Source of the DNA: Erysipelotrichaceae bacterium
Lineage (GTDB): Bacteria > Bacillota_I > Bacilli_A > ML615J-28 > CAG-313
DNA: 64,000 nucleotides
NCBI GenBank assembly: GCA_015059015.1
Contig: SVBG01000003.1
Coordinates: 186,001 to 250,000, forward strand
Direction: 5' to 3'
A program made the translations under genes and the position numbers. Below, piece after piece: positions 39,545-48,747 of this stretch (positions within the stretch are counted from its first letter, which is position 1; each line of letters begins with the position of its first letter). The notes under the pieces are model-generated. The model saw only the letters and a program-made list of their open reading frames with translations. It was not told the DNA's origin and did not search any database.

Positions 39545-40735
39545 CTATTCTTTTGGTAATTTACCAACACCTATTTGAATAGAATTTGATCCAACGATAT
39601 TATTAATATCTTTTATAACTTTTGATACTTCTAAATCTAAAGATTCTTTATCAAGTTCATCAAAAATACTCATCTGAACAACTGTATCTTTACCTTTAGT
39701 AAGTTTACTAGAAGCAACACCTACAAGTCTAACCGCAAAATCAGGATCATACAATTCTTCAAAAATCTCAGTATACATTCTAATCATTTGATAACTATTA
39801 TTTGTAGGTTTAGATATCGTAATAGATTTAGAAACCATTTTAAAATTATTATACTTAAGTTGTAATGTAAATGTCTGACCACGTAGATTATCCTCTTCCA
39901 TTCTAGATGAAACTGTATTAGATAATAACTTAATTAACAAAATAATGTTATCAGAATTATATTCATCATGGTCTAAAGTATGAGAGTTACTAATAGATGA
40001 AACATTATCATACCTATTAGGATCTACTTCTGTACTACCTTCACCATTAGCATGACTAATTAAATACTTAGTATTATTTTCCCCCACTAAACGTTCTAAT
40101 ATTTTAACATCAGAAAATGTTGCAAGATCACCAATTGTTTTAATATTAATACTTCTTAACAATTCACAAGTTTTCTTTCCTGCTCCAAAAAAATCTTCAA
40201 TTGGAAGTGGCCACATAATTTCTTTAATATCTCTTTTTCTAAGAACTGTTATACCAAGAGGTTTCTTTATATCAGAGGCCATTTTTGCAAGAAACTTATT
40301 AGGAGCAATACCAATACTGCAAGGTAAATTATAAAGTTCTAAAATATCAGTTTGTATCTTTTTAGCAAGATCTAAATACTCAGTTGGTCCACAAACATCA
40401 GTAACATCCAAGTAACCTTCATCAATACTTGCAGGTTCTACAAGGGGAGTTATTTTATGAAAGTAACTAAAAAACTTTCTAGAATATTCCTGATAAAGTT
40501 CATGATTAGGTTCAACAAAAATAATATCAGGGCAAAGTCTTTCTGCTTCATACACCAACATCGTAGTTTTAATTCCATAAGCCTTAGCTTCATATGTAGC
40601 AGCAAGAACCATACCTTTTTTATCTAAAGATACGTGTGCTACTGCAACTTTTTTGCCTTTTAACTCTGGATTTTCTGCAATTTCACAACTTGCAAAAAAA
40701 CTATTCATATCAATGTGAAAAATAACTTTGCCCAT
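39545..40735 (-). CDS. dinB: DNA polymerase IV (Y-family)
   Basis: Error-prone translesion polymerase. The 396 residues show HIDMNSFFASCE (metal ligand D9), the steric gate region, PASIDEGYLDVT with D105 and E106, a thumb/helix-hairpin-helix segment (FFGAGKKTCELLRSINIKTI) and a little-finger domain. The C-terminus contains VQMSIFDEL, a likely beta-clamp-binding peptide (QxxLF type). It is 11 bases downstream of the htrA-like gene, so probably part of the stress operon. Confidence 0.94.
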   Translation of the reverse strand: MGKVIFHIDMNSFFASCEIAENPELKGKKVAVAHVSLDKKGMVLAATYEAKAYGIKTTMLVYEAERLCPDIIFVEPNHELYQEYSRKFFSYFHKITPLVEPASIDEGYLDVTDVCGPTEYLDLAKKIQTDILELYNLPCSIGIAPNKFLAKMASDIKKPLGITVLRKRDIKEIMWPLPIEDFFGAGKKTCELLRSINIKTIGDLATFSDVKILERLVGENNTKYLISHANGEGSTEVDPNRYDNVSSISNSHTLDHDEYNSDNIILLIKLLSNTVSSRMEEDNLRGQTFTLQLKYNNFKMVSKSITISKPTNNSYQMIRMYTEIFEELYDPDFAVRLVGVASSKLTKGKDTVVQMSIFDELDKESLDLEVSKVIKDINNIVGSNSIQIGVGKLPKE

Positions 40736-40746
40736 AATTACCTCAT

Positions 40747-42006
40747 TTATTCACCAGTTTTTAATGTAATTTGCATTGTTTCAACTGTTTTAGTTTTACA
40801 ACAATAATATGTGATTTCAACGACAGTACCAACACGATACTCATCAAGTGAATTTAAGAATCCACTTATTTGACTACTTTCATATAGTTTGTCGCCATCA
40901 AACGTTAAAATAATATCTCCTTCATGTAAGCCTTGATTTACTAAAGAACCACTTGATGTAAATTCACTAATATAAATACCATAAGGTTTTTCATCACCAT
41001 AAATATTAGGGAAACTTGTAATACCTTGTTGAATCATTGCTTCTGAATTAAAATCACGTACCGCAATAATCATAACACCAAGTCTAGGACGAATAATTTC
41101 TAACCCTTTTTCAAGATATTCTTCTACTGCAACCTTAACAATATTAATAGGAATAGCAAACCCCATATTATCAATTGTTTCACTTGCAAGTTTAATTGAA
41201 TTAATACCAATTAATTTACCATCTAAAGTAAATAATCCACCACCTGAATTACCAGGATTTATTGCAGCATCAGTTTGAATATACTCACCCATATAATCAT
41301 GTGTTCCATCACCATCAGTATCAAAAGAAATATAACGTCCTAAATTACTTATAATACCAAAAGTCACAGATCCATAGTAATCATAACCATCTGGATTACC
41401 TACCGCAATAACAAATTGTCCTTTTTCAAGTTTTCTTACATCTTGGAACTCTACAGGATTAATATAATAATAAGATTCAAAAGTAATTACAGCTAAATCA
41501 ATTTTTTCATCATACCCTAAAATATTAGCTTTAATTTCAGTATTATAATTACCCAAATATGCATAAACAACATGATCTTCATCATCATCACTTAAAATAA
41601 CATGCGCATTAGTAATAACATAATAAGTATAAGAAGTTAATTCACCATTTATATTCGTATTCTCAATACGCTTATAAACTACACCACTACCAATACCTTC
41701 AATATCTTCAAAAGTATATTTTTTACCTGCCATAGTAGATGTTGTAATTTCTTTTAACGTAACACCAATAACTGAAGACTCTACCATTTTAGTAGTAACA
41801 CAAACTGCATCTTCTAAATCTTCAATCGTAACATTACTATTATAATCAACAACAGTTTGTGTAATTTCATTAGTAACATTATTAGTAACATTATTTGAAC
41901 CACCACTAGTAGTTCCATCATAAATACAGCCACATACTAAACAAATGAAAGCTGTAATCATCACAAATAATAATACTCTATTTTTAAACTTATTTATTCT
42001 TTTCAT
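40747..42006 (-). CDS. HtrA/DegP-like serine protease
   Basis: Membrane-anchored quality-control protease. The N-terminal hydrophobic segment ends LVCGCIYDG, which could be a lipobox, so it may be a lipoprotein. The trypsin-like triad is visible: TNAHVIL (His), KIDLAVITF (Asp) and NPGNSGGGLF (Ser). One C-terminal PDZ domain follows (about 300-415). Of two ATGs, the one at 42006 has proper spacing from AAAGGAA. It follows a kinase-regulator pair directly, the arrangement of CssRS-type envelope stress systems that control htrA genes in Bacillus. Confidence 0.92.
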   Translation of the reverse strand: MKRINKFKNRVLLFVMITAFICLVCGCIYDGTTSGGSNNVTNNVTNEITQTVVDYNSNVTIEDLEDAVCVTTKMVESSVIGVTLKEITTSTMAGKKYTFEDIEGIGSGVVYKRIENTNINGELTSYTYYVITNAHVILSDDDEDHVVYAYLGNYNTEIKANILGYDEKIDLAVITFESYYYINPVEFQDVRKLEKGQFVIAVGNPDGYDYYGSVTFGIISNLGRYISFDTDGDGTHDYMGEYIQTDAAINPGNSGGGLFTLDGKLIGINSIKLASETIDNMGFAIPINIVKVAVEEYLEKGLEIIRPRLGVMIIAVRDFNSEAMIQQGITSFPNIYGDEKPYGIYISEFTSSGSLVNQGLHEGDIILTFDGDKLYESSQISGFLNSLDEYRVGTVVEITYYCCKTKTVETMQITLKTGE

Positions 42007-42059
42007 ATTATTCATTTCCTTTCATTAATACTATGATAATATATAAATATTAATTAATT

Positions 42060-43520
42060 TTAAATTTTATCAAAAATTGGAATTTCAAATGTAAATGTAC
42101 TACCTTTATCTTTAATAGAATCAACATAATATTTAAATCCATAATGATCTAAAATCTCTTTTACAATTGATAACCCAAGTCCAGTACCAACATTATTTCT
42201 TTGATGATTCTTATCTACTCGGTAATATCTATTCCAAATAAGATGTAATTCATCATCACTAATACCAATACCAAAATCTTTAACACTAATCAATATACTG
42301 TTATCTTTAACACTTTGTGTAATTATAATATGTTTTTCGTCTTTACTATAATTAATAGCATTGGTAATAAAATTATAAATCACTTGACTAATTCTTTTTT
42401 CATCAGCATAAACATGATATTCTTTATCAAAATTAAATTCAATATTAAAATCACTTAATAATACCTGACGTTCAACAATCTCTTTAATTAACTTAGTAAT
42501 ATTAAATTTAGCATTATTAAATGTAGAAGTTTTAGATTGAAGTCTTGATAACTCTAATAAATCATTAACAAGTAAATTTAACCTATTACATTCAGCAATA
42601 ATTAATTCTAAATTCTCAGACGTATTTTCCTCTTTAATATCTTTCATCATTTCTGCATAACCAGATATTAATGTAATAGGTGTTTTTAAATCATGAGAAA
42701 TATTCGCAAGAAGTTCTTTTTGCAGTTTTTCAGTTTTCTTAAGTTCTTGTACTGCATAATTTAGCGTACTATTTAAATCTTCTATTTCTAAATACCCTTT
42801 ACCATCAAAAACAATATCTCTTTTACCTGATGCTAAAAGTTTTGCAGAATCATTAATTTTCTTAATTGGTTTACTAATTAAGTATCCTACTCCAATAGCA
42901 ACAAATATACTAACAATTACAACAATAATCGAAATATAAATTAATTGATTTTTTAAGGTAGACACAGCTGGATTAACAGGAGCAAGTCTTGCATCTAATA
43001 CAAGTAGATATTCGACATTTTTAATTTTAACAAATTTAGCACAAATAATTGCAGAATCAACTGAATCAATTGGTTCTTTAGTAAGTGCTGGATACTCCAT
43101 ATTAATAGGTGCAGGAATATTATTATCAAATGTAATATAAAATTTACCCATTTTTAAAGAATCAGATTTTGCAATAATCTCTTTAAATAAGTCCTTGTTA
43201 CTAAAATCTTTATAATAATCGCCTTTATTAATTATTAAATACTCAGTTCCATCTAAACCAAATAAATAAATTGCTGTTTCTTCTTCAGTTGCAAGTTTTA
43301 AGAAATTATTATTAACATCTTTATTAGAAAAATCATGAATAGAAATTACATCTTTTTCAACTTCATTTAATAACTTTTCAATATTATTAATCTTAGTATC
43401 TTTATACATTGACTCAAGCATAAAAATTTGAAAAATACAAAATACTAATATTATTATTGCCGCAAATCCTAAAATATAGCCAAAGATTTGCCATTTTAAT
43501 TTAATTTTATTTAACCTCAA
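42060..43520 (-). CDS. Sensor histidine kinase (two-component system 2, CssS-like)
   Basis: A 486-residue kinase. A helix at about 14-34, an extracytoplasmic sensor domain (about 35-190), a second helix (about 192-213), HAMP, phosphoacceptor ANISHDLKTPITLISGYAEM (His near 276), then ATPase motifs NFITNAINYSK, VKDFGIGI and GTGLGLSIVKEI. It starts with TTG (43520), overlapping the regulator by 14 bases; TAGGAT precedes it. An HtrA-like protease follows, so it probably senses secretion or envelope stress. Confidence 0.92.
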   Translation of the reverse strand: MRLNKIKLKWQIFGYILGFAAIIILVFCIFQIFMLESMYKDTKINNIEKLLNEVEKDVISIHDFSNKDVNNNFLKLATEEETAIYLFGLDGTEYLIINKGDYYKDFSNKDLFKEIIAKSDSLKMGKFYITFDNNIPAPINMEYPALTKEPIDSVDSAIICAKFVKIKNVEYLLVLDARLAPVNPAVSTLKNQLIYISIIVVIVSIFVAIGVGYLISKPIKKINDSAKLLASGKRDIVFDGKGYLEIEDLNSTLNYAVQELKKTEKLQKELLANISHDLKTPITLISGYAEMMKDIKEENTSENLELIIAECNRLNLLVNDLLELSRLQSKTSTFNNAKFNITKLIKEIVERQVLLSDFNIEFNFDKEYHVYADEKRISQVIYNFITNAINYSKDEKHIIITQSVKDNSILISVKDFGIGISDDELHLIWNRYYRVDKNHQRNNVGTGLGLSIVKEILDHYGFKYYVDSIKDKGSTFTFEIPIFDKI

Positions 43521-44187
43521 AACGGTATCCTACCCTTCTAATTGTAATAATATTATCAGAATATTCTAAAATCTTTTTTCTTAAAGATTTGATATGCGTA
43601 TCAAGCGTTCTATCATCACTAGAAATACTAGAATCCCATACAGTTTCAACTAACTTCTCTCTTGTAACCGCATTATCTACATTTTGAATAAGTAAAACTA
43701 ACAATTCATATTCTTTATGCGTAAGTTCTACTTCAACCTCACTAATAAATACTCTACGCGCATCAAAATCAACTTTTAAAGTCTTATAAATAAAAACAGC
43801 CTTTTCTTTCAACTCAACATCTTTAGCACGATTAAAACGATTAGTAACAGCTTTAATACGCATTAACAACTCTTTAGGTGAAAAAGGTTTGGTAACATAA
43901 TCATCTATTCCTAAATCAAAACCATATACTTTATCATACTCTTCACTACGGGCAGATAGCATAATAACAGGAACATCTGAAAACTTACGAATTTCTTTAA
44001 CAGCAGAAAATCCATCAAGTACTGGCATCATAATATCCATAATAACCAAATCATAATTATTATTTCTTACCATCTCAACTGCTTCTTCTCCATTAGATGC
44101 AAATGATGATTCAAAACTCTCATGTTTCAAATATTTTGCAACAAGTTCACGAATATAAACTTCATCATCAACTATAAGGATATGCAT
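43507..44187 (-). CDS. OmpR-type response regulator (two-component system 2, CssR-like)
   Basis: A 226-residue receiver plus winged-helix protein. DD at residues 7-8, phosphoacceptor D51 (NNYDLVIMDIMMPVLDGF), and the conserved KPFSPKELLMRI. The DNA-binding domain ends RTLDTHIKSLRKKILEYSD and RRVGYRFEV. It is the first gene of a regulator-kinase-htrA-dinB run. Divergent from rarA across about 145 bases. Confidence 0.94.
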   Translation of the reverse strand: MHILIVDDEVYIRELVAKYLKHESFESSFASNGEEAVEMVRNNNYDLVIMDIMMPVLDGFSAVKEIRKFSDVPVIMLSARSEEYDKVYGFDLGIDDYVTKPFSPKELLMRIKAVTNRFNRAKDVELKEKAVFIYKTLKVDFDARRVFISEVEVELTHKEYELLVLLIQNVDNAVTREKLVETVWDSSISSDDRTLDTHIKSLRKKILEYSDNIITIRRVGYRFEVK

Positions 44188-44276
44188 AAACTATCCTCCT
44201 TTTTTATTTATTCTTATATTAGTATAACATATTTTAACAAAATATTTCATACTTTTAACTAAAAAAATGATTATAC

Positions 44277-44305
44277 TTGTTATTTTATAAAAAAAATAGT
44301 ATAAT
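44277..44305 (+). promoter_or_regulatory. rarA promoter
   Basis: TTGTTA, 17 bases, TATAAT, then an AAAGGAG ribosome site before the rarA ATG. Confidence 0.8.
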
Positions 44306-44331
44306 AACTTTAGGAAAAAAAGGAGAAAACT

Positions 44332-45561
44332 ATGAAACCTCTAGCTTATTTAATGCGACCTAACACATTTGAAGATATCGTTGGTCAAGACCATTTAGTA
44401 GGGCAAACTGGAATAATTAGAAAGATGCTAAACACAAATAGCTTATTTTCTTTTATTTTATATGGTAATCCTGGGTGTGGTAAAACAACAATTGCGGAAG
44501 CTACTTGCAAATTAAGTGGTTATAAATGGTTTAAATTTAACGCATCAACTGATAACAAAGAAACATTAAAACAAATCATCACAGAAGCAGCATTTTTAGA
44601 TGATGCAATCATAATAGTAGATGAAATCCATCGTATGAAAAAAGATATCCAAGACTATCTACTACCATATGTAGAAAACGGAACAGTTATTATGATTGGT
44701 CTTACGACAGTAAACCCATATCACTCTGTAAACCCTGCCATTAGATCAAGATGTCATATCTATAGACTAAATGATTTAACAAGTGTTCACTTAAGACAAG
44801 TTTTAGACCGTGCTTATAAATACTTAGATAAAGCAATTAAAATTGATGAAGAAGTATATAACTATGTTATTAATCTTGCAAATGGAGAAATTAGAACACT
44901 AATCAATCTATTTGAAACATTAGTAAAAACTGCAACAGAACACATTACTTTAAACGATGCTAAAACATCACTTAGCAAAGCAAATGTATCATTTGACGCA
45001 AATGGAGATAGTTATTACGACACATTAAGTGGTCTTCATAAATCAATTAGGGGTAGTGATGTTGATGCAGCATTACACTATCTTGCCAAACTAATAATTG
45101 CAGATGACCTACAAAGCTTATGCAGAAGACTTCTTTGCATCGCCTATGAAGATATAGGACTTGCAAATCCTGGTATAGGACCAAGAGTAAAAGCTGCATG
45201 TGATGCCGCAAGAGAACTAGGAAATCCAGAAGCTCGCCTGCCACTTTCAGTAGTCGTAATTGAAATGGCTCTTTCCCCTAAATCAAATTCAGCATACACA
45301 GCACTAAATAAAGCAATTGAAGACATTGAAAACGGTAAAAGTGGAACACTACCAAAACATTTAAAGAATACCTATTCATTTGATCCTACGCAAGGTGCAT
45401 ACAAATACCCACACGATTATCCAAACGCGTGGGTAGATCAACAATACCTACCAGATACATTAGTAGGAACTAAATACTACATTCCCAAACCAACTTCTAA
45501 ATCAGAAACAAGTCTATATAATAGATACATGCAAATAGAAGGATATAAAAATAAAAAGTAA
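44332..45561 (+). CDS. rarA: Replication-associated recombination protein RarA (MgsA)
   Basis: Clamp-loader-like AAA+ ATPase that acts at stalled forks. The 409 residues start with MRPNTFEDIVGQDHLVG. Walker A is GNPGCGKTT (residues 45-53), Walker B IIIVDEIHR (near 92-100), the sensor region LTTVNPYHSVNPAIRSRC, and the C-terminal tetramerisation domain contains ARLPLSVVVIEMALSPKSN. The family match is strong across the whole length. Monocistronic, with a bidirectional terminator. Confidence 0.95.
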   Translation: MKPLAYLMRPNTFEDIVGQDHLVGQTGIIRKMLNTNSLFSFILYGNPGCGKTTIAEATCKLSGYKWFKFNASTDNKETLKQIITEAAFLDDAIIIVDEIHRMKKDIQDYLLPYVENGTVIMIGLTTVNPYHSVNPAIRSRCHIYRLNDLTSVHLRQVLDRAYKYLDKAIKIDEEVYNYVINLANGEIRTLINLFETLVKTATEHITLNDAKTSLSKANVSFDANGDSYYDTLSGLHKSIRGSDVDAALHYLAKLIIADDLQSLCRRLLCIAYEDIGLANPGIGPRVKAACDAARELGNPEARLPLSVVVIEMALSPKSNSAYTALNKAIEDIENGKSGTLPKHLKNTYSFDPTQGAYKYPHDYPNAWVDQQYLPDTLVGTKYYIPKPTSKSETSLYNRYMQIEGYKNKK

Positions 45562-45577
45562 ATACTATTTAAAAAAC

Positions 45578-45616
45578 AAAAGGCTAACGATTTTTTTAAA
45601 AAAACGTTAGCCTTTT
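45578..45616. terminator. Bidirectional terminator, rarA / 78-residue gene
   Basis: A 12-bp stem AAAAGGCTAACG/CGTTAGCCTTTT with a 15-base A/T loop, between convergent genes. Confidence 0.8.
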
Positions 45617-45621
45617 ATATA

Positions 45622-45858
45622 TTAATTTAAATATAAAATTGTTTTTATTGTTATATTTTCTATAACTCCAAATTTATTAGTTATTTCATAAGCATTTTCT
45701 AATTCAAAATATATTATTTCTTTACTTATATCAGTTAATTTAAATGAAATTTCTAAATTAAAATCATCATATGAATCATATATTTTATCAATAATATCTA
45801 CATCTAATGATTTATCATACTCTTTAATAATTAATTCACACGTATAATATTTAAGCAT
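45622..45858 (-). CDS. Unknown small protein (78 residues)
   Basis: I do not recognise this protein. It is beta-rich and acidic, without membrane helices or cysteine motifs. The ATG follows directly after the stop of the preceding gene (TAA-ATG adjacent), so translation is likely coupled. It is the last gene of a three-gene set that begins with the FtsK-like protein, and it ends in a terminator shared with rarA. A role with those two partners is inference from the layout. Confidence 0.6.
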   Translation of the reverse strand: MLKYYTCELIIKEYDKSLDVDIIDKIYDSYDDFNLEISFKLTDISKEIIYFELENAYEITNKFGVIENITIKTILYLN

Positions 45859-46374
45859 TTAAAAAAAATCAGTTGATATATTGCCTTTAAAATATCCATC
45901 AATAACACCACTAGCAAAATATTCATTTTCTAAAGCAATTAATGATAAACATTTAAAATCATAAAACGAATCACCAACAGCAATATTAATAGGACATTTA
46001 ACATATACTTTTTTATTAGAAACAATAAGATTTTCAAATTTAATGTCGCTAAATATAAATGACAATACTTTTTCTATAATACAATTACCATTTTCATCTA
46101 ACACGTAATTTTCATCTTTTTTATGATAGTATTCACTAGATGAATATCTTTTCTCAATTATATCTTCGTTGTCTTTATAATAATTATAAGCTTTTTCAAT
46201 AATTGAATTAGAAATTAATTCTCTAATGATACCTTTTTGTGTCCATTTATATCTATCATGCCAATTAGGAATATGATGTTTTTGTACATCTACTTTTAAT
46301 AAATGAACTTCATTTAAATTCTCACCTAATTCTTTTCCTAAATTATAAGATTCTTCTTTATTAAATTTTAACAA
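45859..46374 (-). CDS. Unknown protein (171 residues) downstream of FtsK-like gene
   Basis: I do not recognise this family. The protein is soluble, rich in Asn/Lys/Asp/Tyr, with a charged N-terminal half (KWTQKGIIRELISNSIIEKA) and a more hydrophobic C-terminal half (DFKCLSLIALENEYFASGVI). The start is uncertain: the TTG at 46374 is the first standard start in frame, but AAGGAG lies about 17 bases before it and the open frame extends further into the FtsK-like gene. It is tightly linked to that gene upstream (32 bases) and to the 78-residue gene downstream (adjacent). Confidence 0.55.
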   Translation of the reverse strand: MLKFNKEESYNLGKELGENLNEVHLLKVDVQKHHIPNWHDRYKWTQKGIIRELISNSIIEKAYNYYKDNEDIIEKRYSSSEYYHKKDENYVLDENGNCIIEKVLSFIFSDIKFENLIVSNKKVYVKCPINIAVGDSFYDFKCLSLIALENEYFASGVIDGYFKGNISTDFF

Positions 46375-46406
46375 ACAATCTTTTAATGATTCTCCTTCAA
46401 TGATTA

Positions 46407-47990
46407 CTACTTTTCTATTTTTTTCTTTTCTTCTTCTGATAATCCACCTACCGCAACTCTCATAACAATATCTAATTGTTTAATTAAACCTTCTTCTCCA
46501 ATCTTTAAACCAGTACTATGAGAAAAACCAAACATTTTTAAAACATCAATAGAACTATTATCAAGAGTTAAAATATAACTAAACGAATCATAAAAATAAT
46601 GGTCATTTACAATATAATCATCAAGTCTTACAATAAAATAAAAAGAAAGATCTTTACTAAGTTCAATTAAATATCTAATTTTTCCTATTAAATCTTTATT
46701 TATAATTTTCTTACTTAAATTTACAAAACAGATTTCAATCTCATCATCTTCTTTATTCTCAACATCAACAATTAATTTATTAATATTATCACTATTTGTT
46801 TCATATAATAAATAGTCTTTAAACAAAGTTAATTCATTATTTAAATCAAATAATCTAACTTTATAACGCTTTAATAAACTTAAGGCAATATAAAAATATA
46901 AATTATTGATATTATTTATAAACATCAAACAACTAAAATGTTTATCATCTAATGCTTCAACTTCAAAATGATCATTTATTCCTAAAAATAAAATATTATT
47001 ATTATAACTATTAAATACTTCATATAAACTAATTTTTCTAATCTCTTCACTAGAAAATTCAATCATTATAATACTATCATCTTCATTAATTTTAAGTAAA
47101 AATGGTTTTGTAAGACTTCTAGATAACTCATTTTCTAATTTATAGTAATCAATTTTTAAATAACTTTTAATTTCAACAACTATAAGATGAGGAGTTAAAT
47201 AATGATTAACTTGATAATGATAATAATTTAATTTATTTAAAATAAGCTTAATCTCATTTATTATCTCTAGAGTAGAATTAGATTCAGTATATTCAGATAT
47301 ATCCCCTTTTTTTATAAAATTTTTAGGTAGTTTTTTTAGAACAGGTGTATTAAATTCTTGATTAATATTTTTAATTGCACTACGAGACTTAACTATTAAT
47401 AACTTAATTTTCTTAAATACTACTTTTAACACTTTAACAATTAATTTAAAAAATTCATTTAATGTTTTTCTAGATATAAAACTTACACCTAAAACAATTA
47501 ATAATAGTGATATTATGATAACTCCAGGAATTGATAACAAATAATAAAACAAATAAAAAAATAACATTCCTATTATTCCACCACCCGTAATAGATTCACT
47601 ATTTGCAGTTTTAAAATAATCAATATAAACACTAATTGTCAAAGAAAAATAATCTTCAGAATATTGTTTTATATAATTATGCATCGAAAAATGGGATAGG
47701 ACAATTAAACTTAAAAATATAAAAAAAATTCCTATTACCCTTAATGATGATATTGGTAAATGGTCATGAACCATTAAAAAATAACATCCTGCAAGTATCC
47801 CTATAATAATAAATAAAAATGCCCAATCTCCAAATAATAATTTAATCGTTAAAAATAAATATAATCCAAAACTACCTAATTTTGCAAGTGCAAAAAAAGA
47901 TAGTACTGCAAGTACTATACCTAATATTTCATAAAAAAATAAATTTTTCTTCTTTGAACTTTCATAAGGTTCTTTTTTTACTTTTGGCAT
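46407..47990 (-). CDS. Degenerate FtsK/SpoIIIE-like membrane protein without motor motifs
   Basis: A 527-residue protein that follows the SpoIIIE/FtsK layout. Four N-terminal helices (about 20-175) carry family landmarks FGDWAFLFIIIGILA, LIVLSHFSMH and TGGGIIGMLFF. A basic linker follows, then an alpha-like domain (about 240-320) and a beta-like domain (about 330-510) with VRLFDLNNELTLF matching the DPKxVELxxY region. Where SpoIIIE has Walker A (GATGSGKS) this protein has FINNINNLYFY (358-368), and the Walker B Asp-Glu is also missing. The C-terminal gamma DNA-reading domain is absent. It therefore cannot be an ordinary DNA pump. The frame is intact and starts with GGGGAT before ATG, so it looks like a maintained, repurposed protein. 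Confidence 0.8.
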   Translation of the reverse strand: MPKVKKEPYESSKKKNLFFYEILGIVLAVLSFFALAKLGSFGLYLFLTIKLLFGDWAFLFIIIGILAGCYFLMVHDHLPISSLRVIGIFFIFLSLIVLSHFSMHNYIKQYSEDYFSLTISVYIDYFKTANSESITGGGIIGMLFFYLFYYLLSIPGVIIISLLLIVLGVSFISRKTLNEFFKLIVKVLKVVFKKIKLLIVKSRSAIKNINQEFNTPVLKKLPKNFIKKGDISEYTESNSTLEIINEIKLILNKLNYYHYQVNHYLTPHLIVVEIKSYLKIDYYKLENELSRSLTKPFLLKINEDDSIIMIEFSSEEIRKISLYEVFNSYNNNILFLGINDHFEVEALDDKHFSCLMFINNINNLYFYIALSLLKRYKVRLFDLNNELTLFKDYLLYETNSDNINKLIVDVENKEDDEIEICFVNLSKKIINKDLIGKIRYLIELSKDLSFYFIVRLDDYIVNDHYFYDSFSYILTLDNSSIDVLKMFGFSHSTGLKIGEEGLIKQLDIVMRVAVGGLSEEEKKKIEK

Positions 47991-48062
47991 AATAATATCC
48001 CCTTTAGTTTTAATACTATAATATTTTACTTTACCAAAGATAAAAAAATTGATGAAAAAGAA

Positions 48063-48082
48063 AAAAACCCTTTCGGGTTTTT
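48063..48082 (-). terminator. rpmG terminator
   Basis: An 8-bp stem AAAAACCC/GGGTTTTT with loop TTTC (plus-strand sense); on the minus strand it ends in a T run. It lies 17 bases after the rpmG stop. Confidence 0.85.
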
Positions 48083-48098
48083 ACTTACTAAGTTAATA

Positions 48099-48254
48099 TT
48101 ATTTCTTAGTTTTTTCTTTGTGAATAGTCACTTTCTTGCATTTAGGGCAATATTTCTTTTGTTCTAAACGATCTGGAGTATTTCTCTTATTCTTTTGAGT
48201 TAAATAATTTTCTTCACTACATTCAGTACATCTTAATAAAATATTGATACGCAT
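48099..48254 (-). CDS. rpmG: 50S ribosomal protein L33 (zinc-binding form)
   Basis: A 51-residue ribosomal protein that begins [20 protein letters not shown] and ends in a basic tail. Cysteines at 9, 12, 37 and 40 (CTEC and CPKC) form the zinc ribbon of the C+ type. CAGGAGG precedes the ATG, and a consensus promoter and strong terminator flank it. Confidence 0.96.
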   Translation of the reverse strand: MRINILLRCTECSEENYLTQKNKRNTPDRLEQKKYCPKCKKVTIHKEKTKK

Positions 48255-48284
48255 TTTATAAATCCTCCTGATAAAATCTCTATT

Positions 48285-48313
48285 ATTATACTACAAATTT
48301 ATAATAAATGCAA
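48285..48313 (-). promoter_or_regulatory. rpmG promoter
   Basis: TTGCAT, a 17-base spacer and TATAAT on the minus strand, about 30 bases upstream of the rpmG start. Confidence 0.85.
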
Positions 48314-48328
48314 GTGTTTAACTTTTAA

Positions 48329-48679
48329 TTAAACAATCTTACCTTTTGCGTCAAGTACCAAATAAAGAACTGTAATAAGAACAACGACACCAACAAAAAT
48401 ATAAAACGTAATTGCACCTTTTTTAGCAGATTTTGCACGTTCAGGATAACTATTTTTAAACATACCATAGAAAACCCATCCTAGCACAGATTCTGTAATA
48501 AATGCTAAAAATGCCCAAATCCATAAAGGTACATTATCAACAATTACCTTAGTATTTGTGCTTTGAACTGTTTCATCTTCATGACTTTCTAATTTAACAA
48601 ATTCATAACCACATTCGCATTTTTCTTGATTAATATCATATTGTTTTTGACATTTAGGACAATATTTAATTTTTTGCAT
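48329..48679 (-). CDS. Zinc-ribbon membrane protein
   Basis: A 116-residue protein. An N-terminal zinc ribbon (CPKCQKQYDINQEKCECGY, residues 7-25) is followed by an acidic linker and two hydrophobic helices (about 52-72 and 89-110). Such short zinc-ribbon membrane proteins are common in Bacillota and mostly uncharacterised. No partner is suggested by context. Confidence 0.75.
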   Translation of the reverse strand: MQKIKYCPKCQKQYDINQEKCECGYEFVKLESHEDETVQSTNTKVIVDNVPLWIWAFLAFITESVLGWVFYGMFKNSYPERAKSAKKGAITFYIFVGVVVLITVLYLVLDAKGKIV

Positions 48680-48747
48680 ATTTGATACCTCACTTATAAA
48701 TCAAACTTATTTTACCATATTTTTTAAGATATGTCAAAAGATTATAA

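Noticed and set aside
46407-47990. FtsK-like gene as a simple truncated pseudogene
   Set aside because: There is no frameshift, the beta-like domain is present over its length with the motif residues replaced, and normal start and stop signals with close downstream genes exist.
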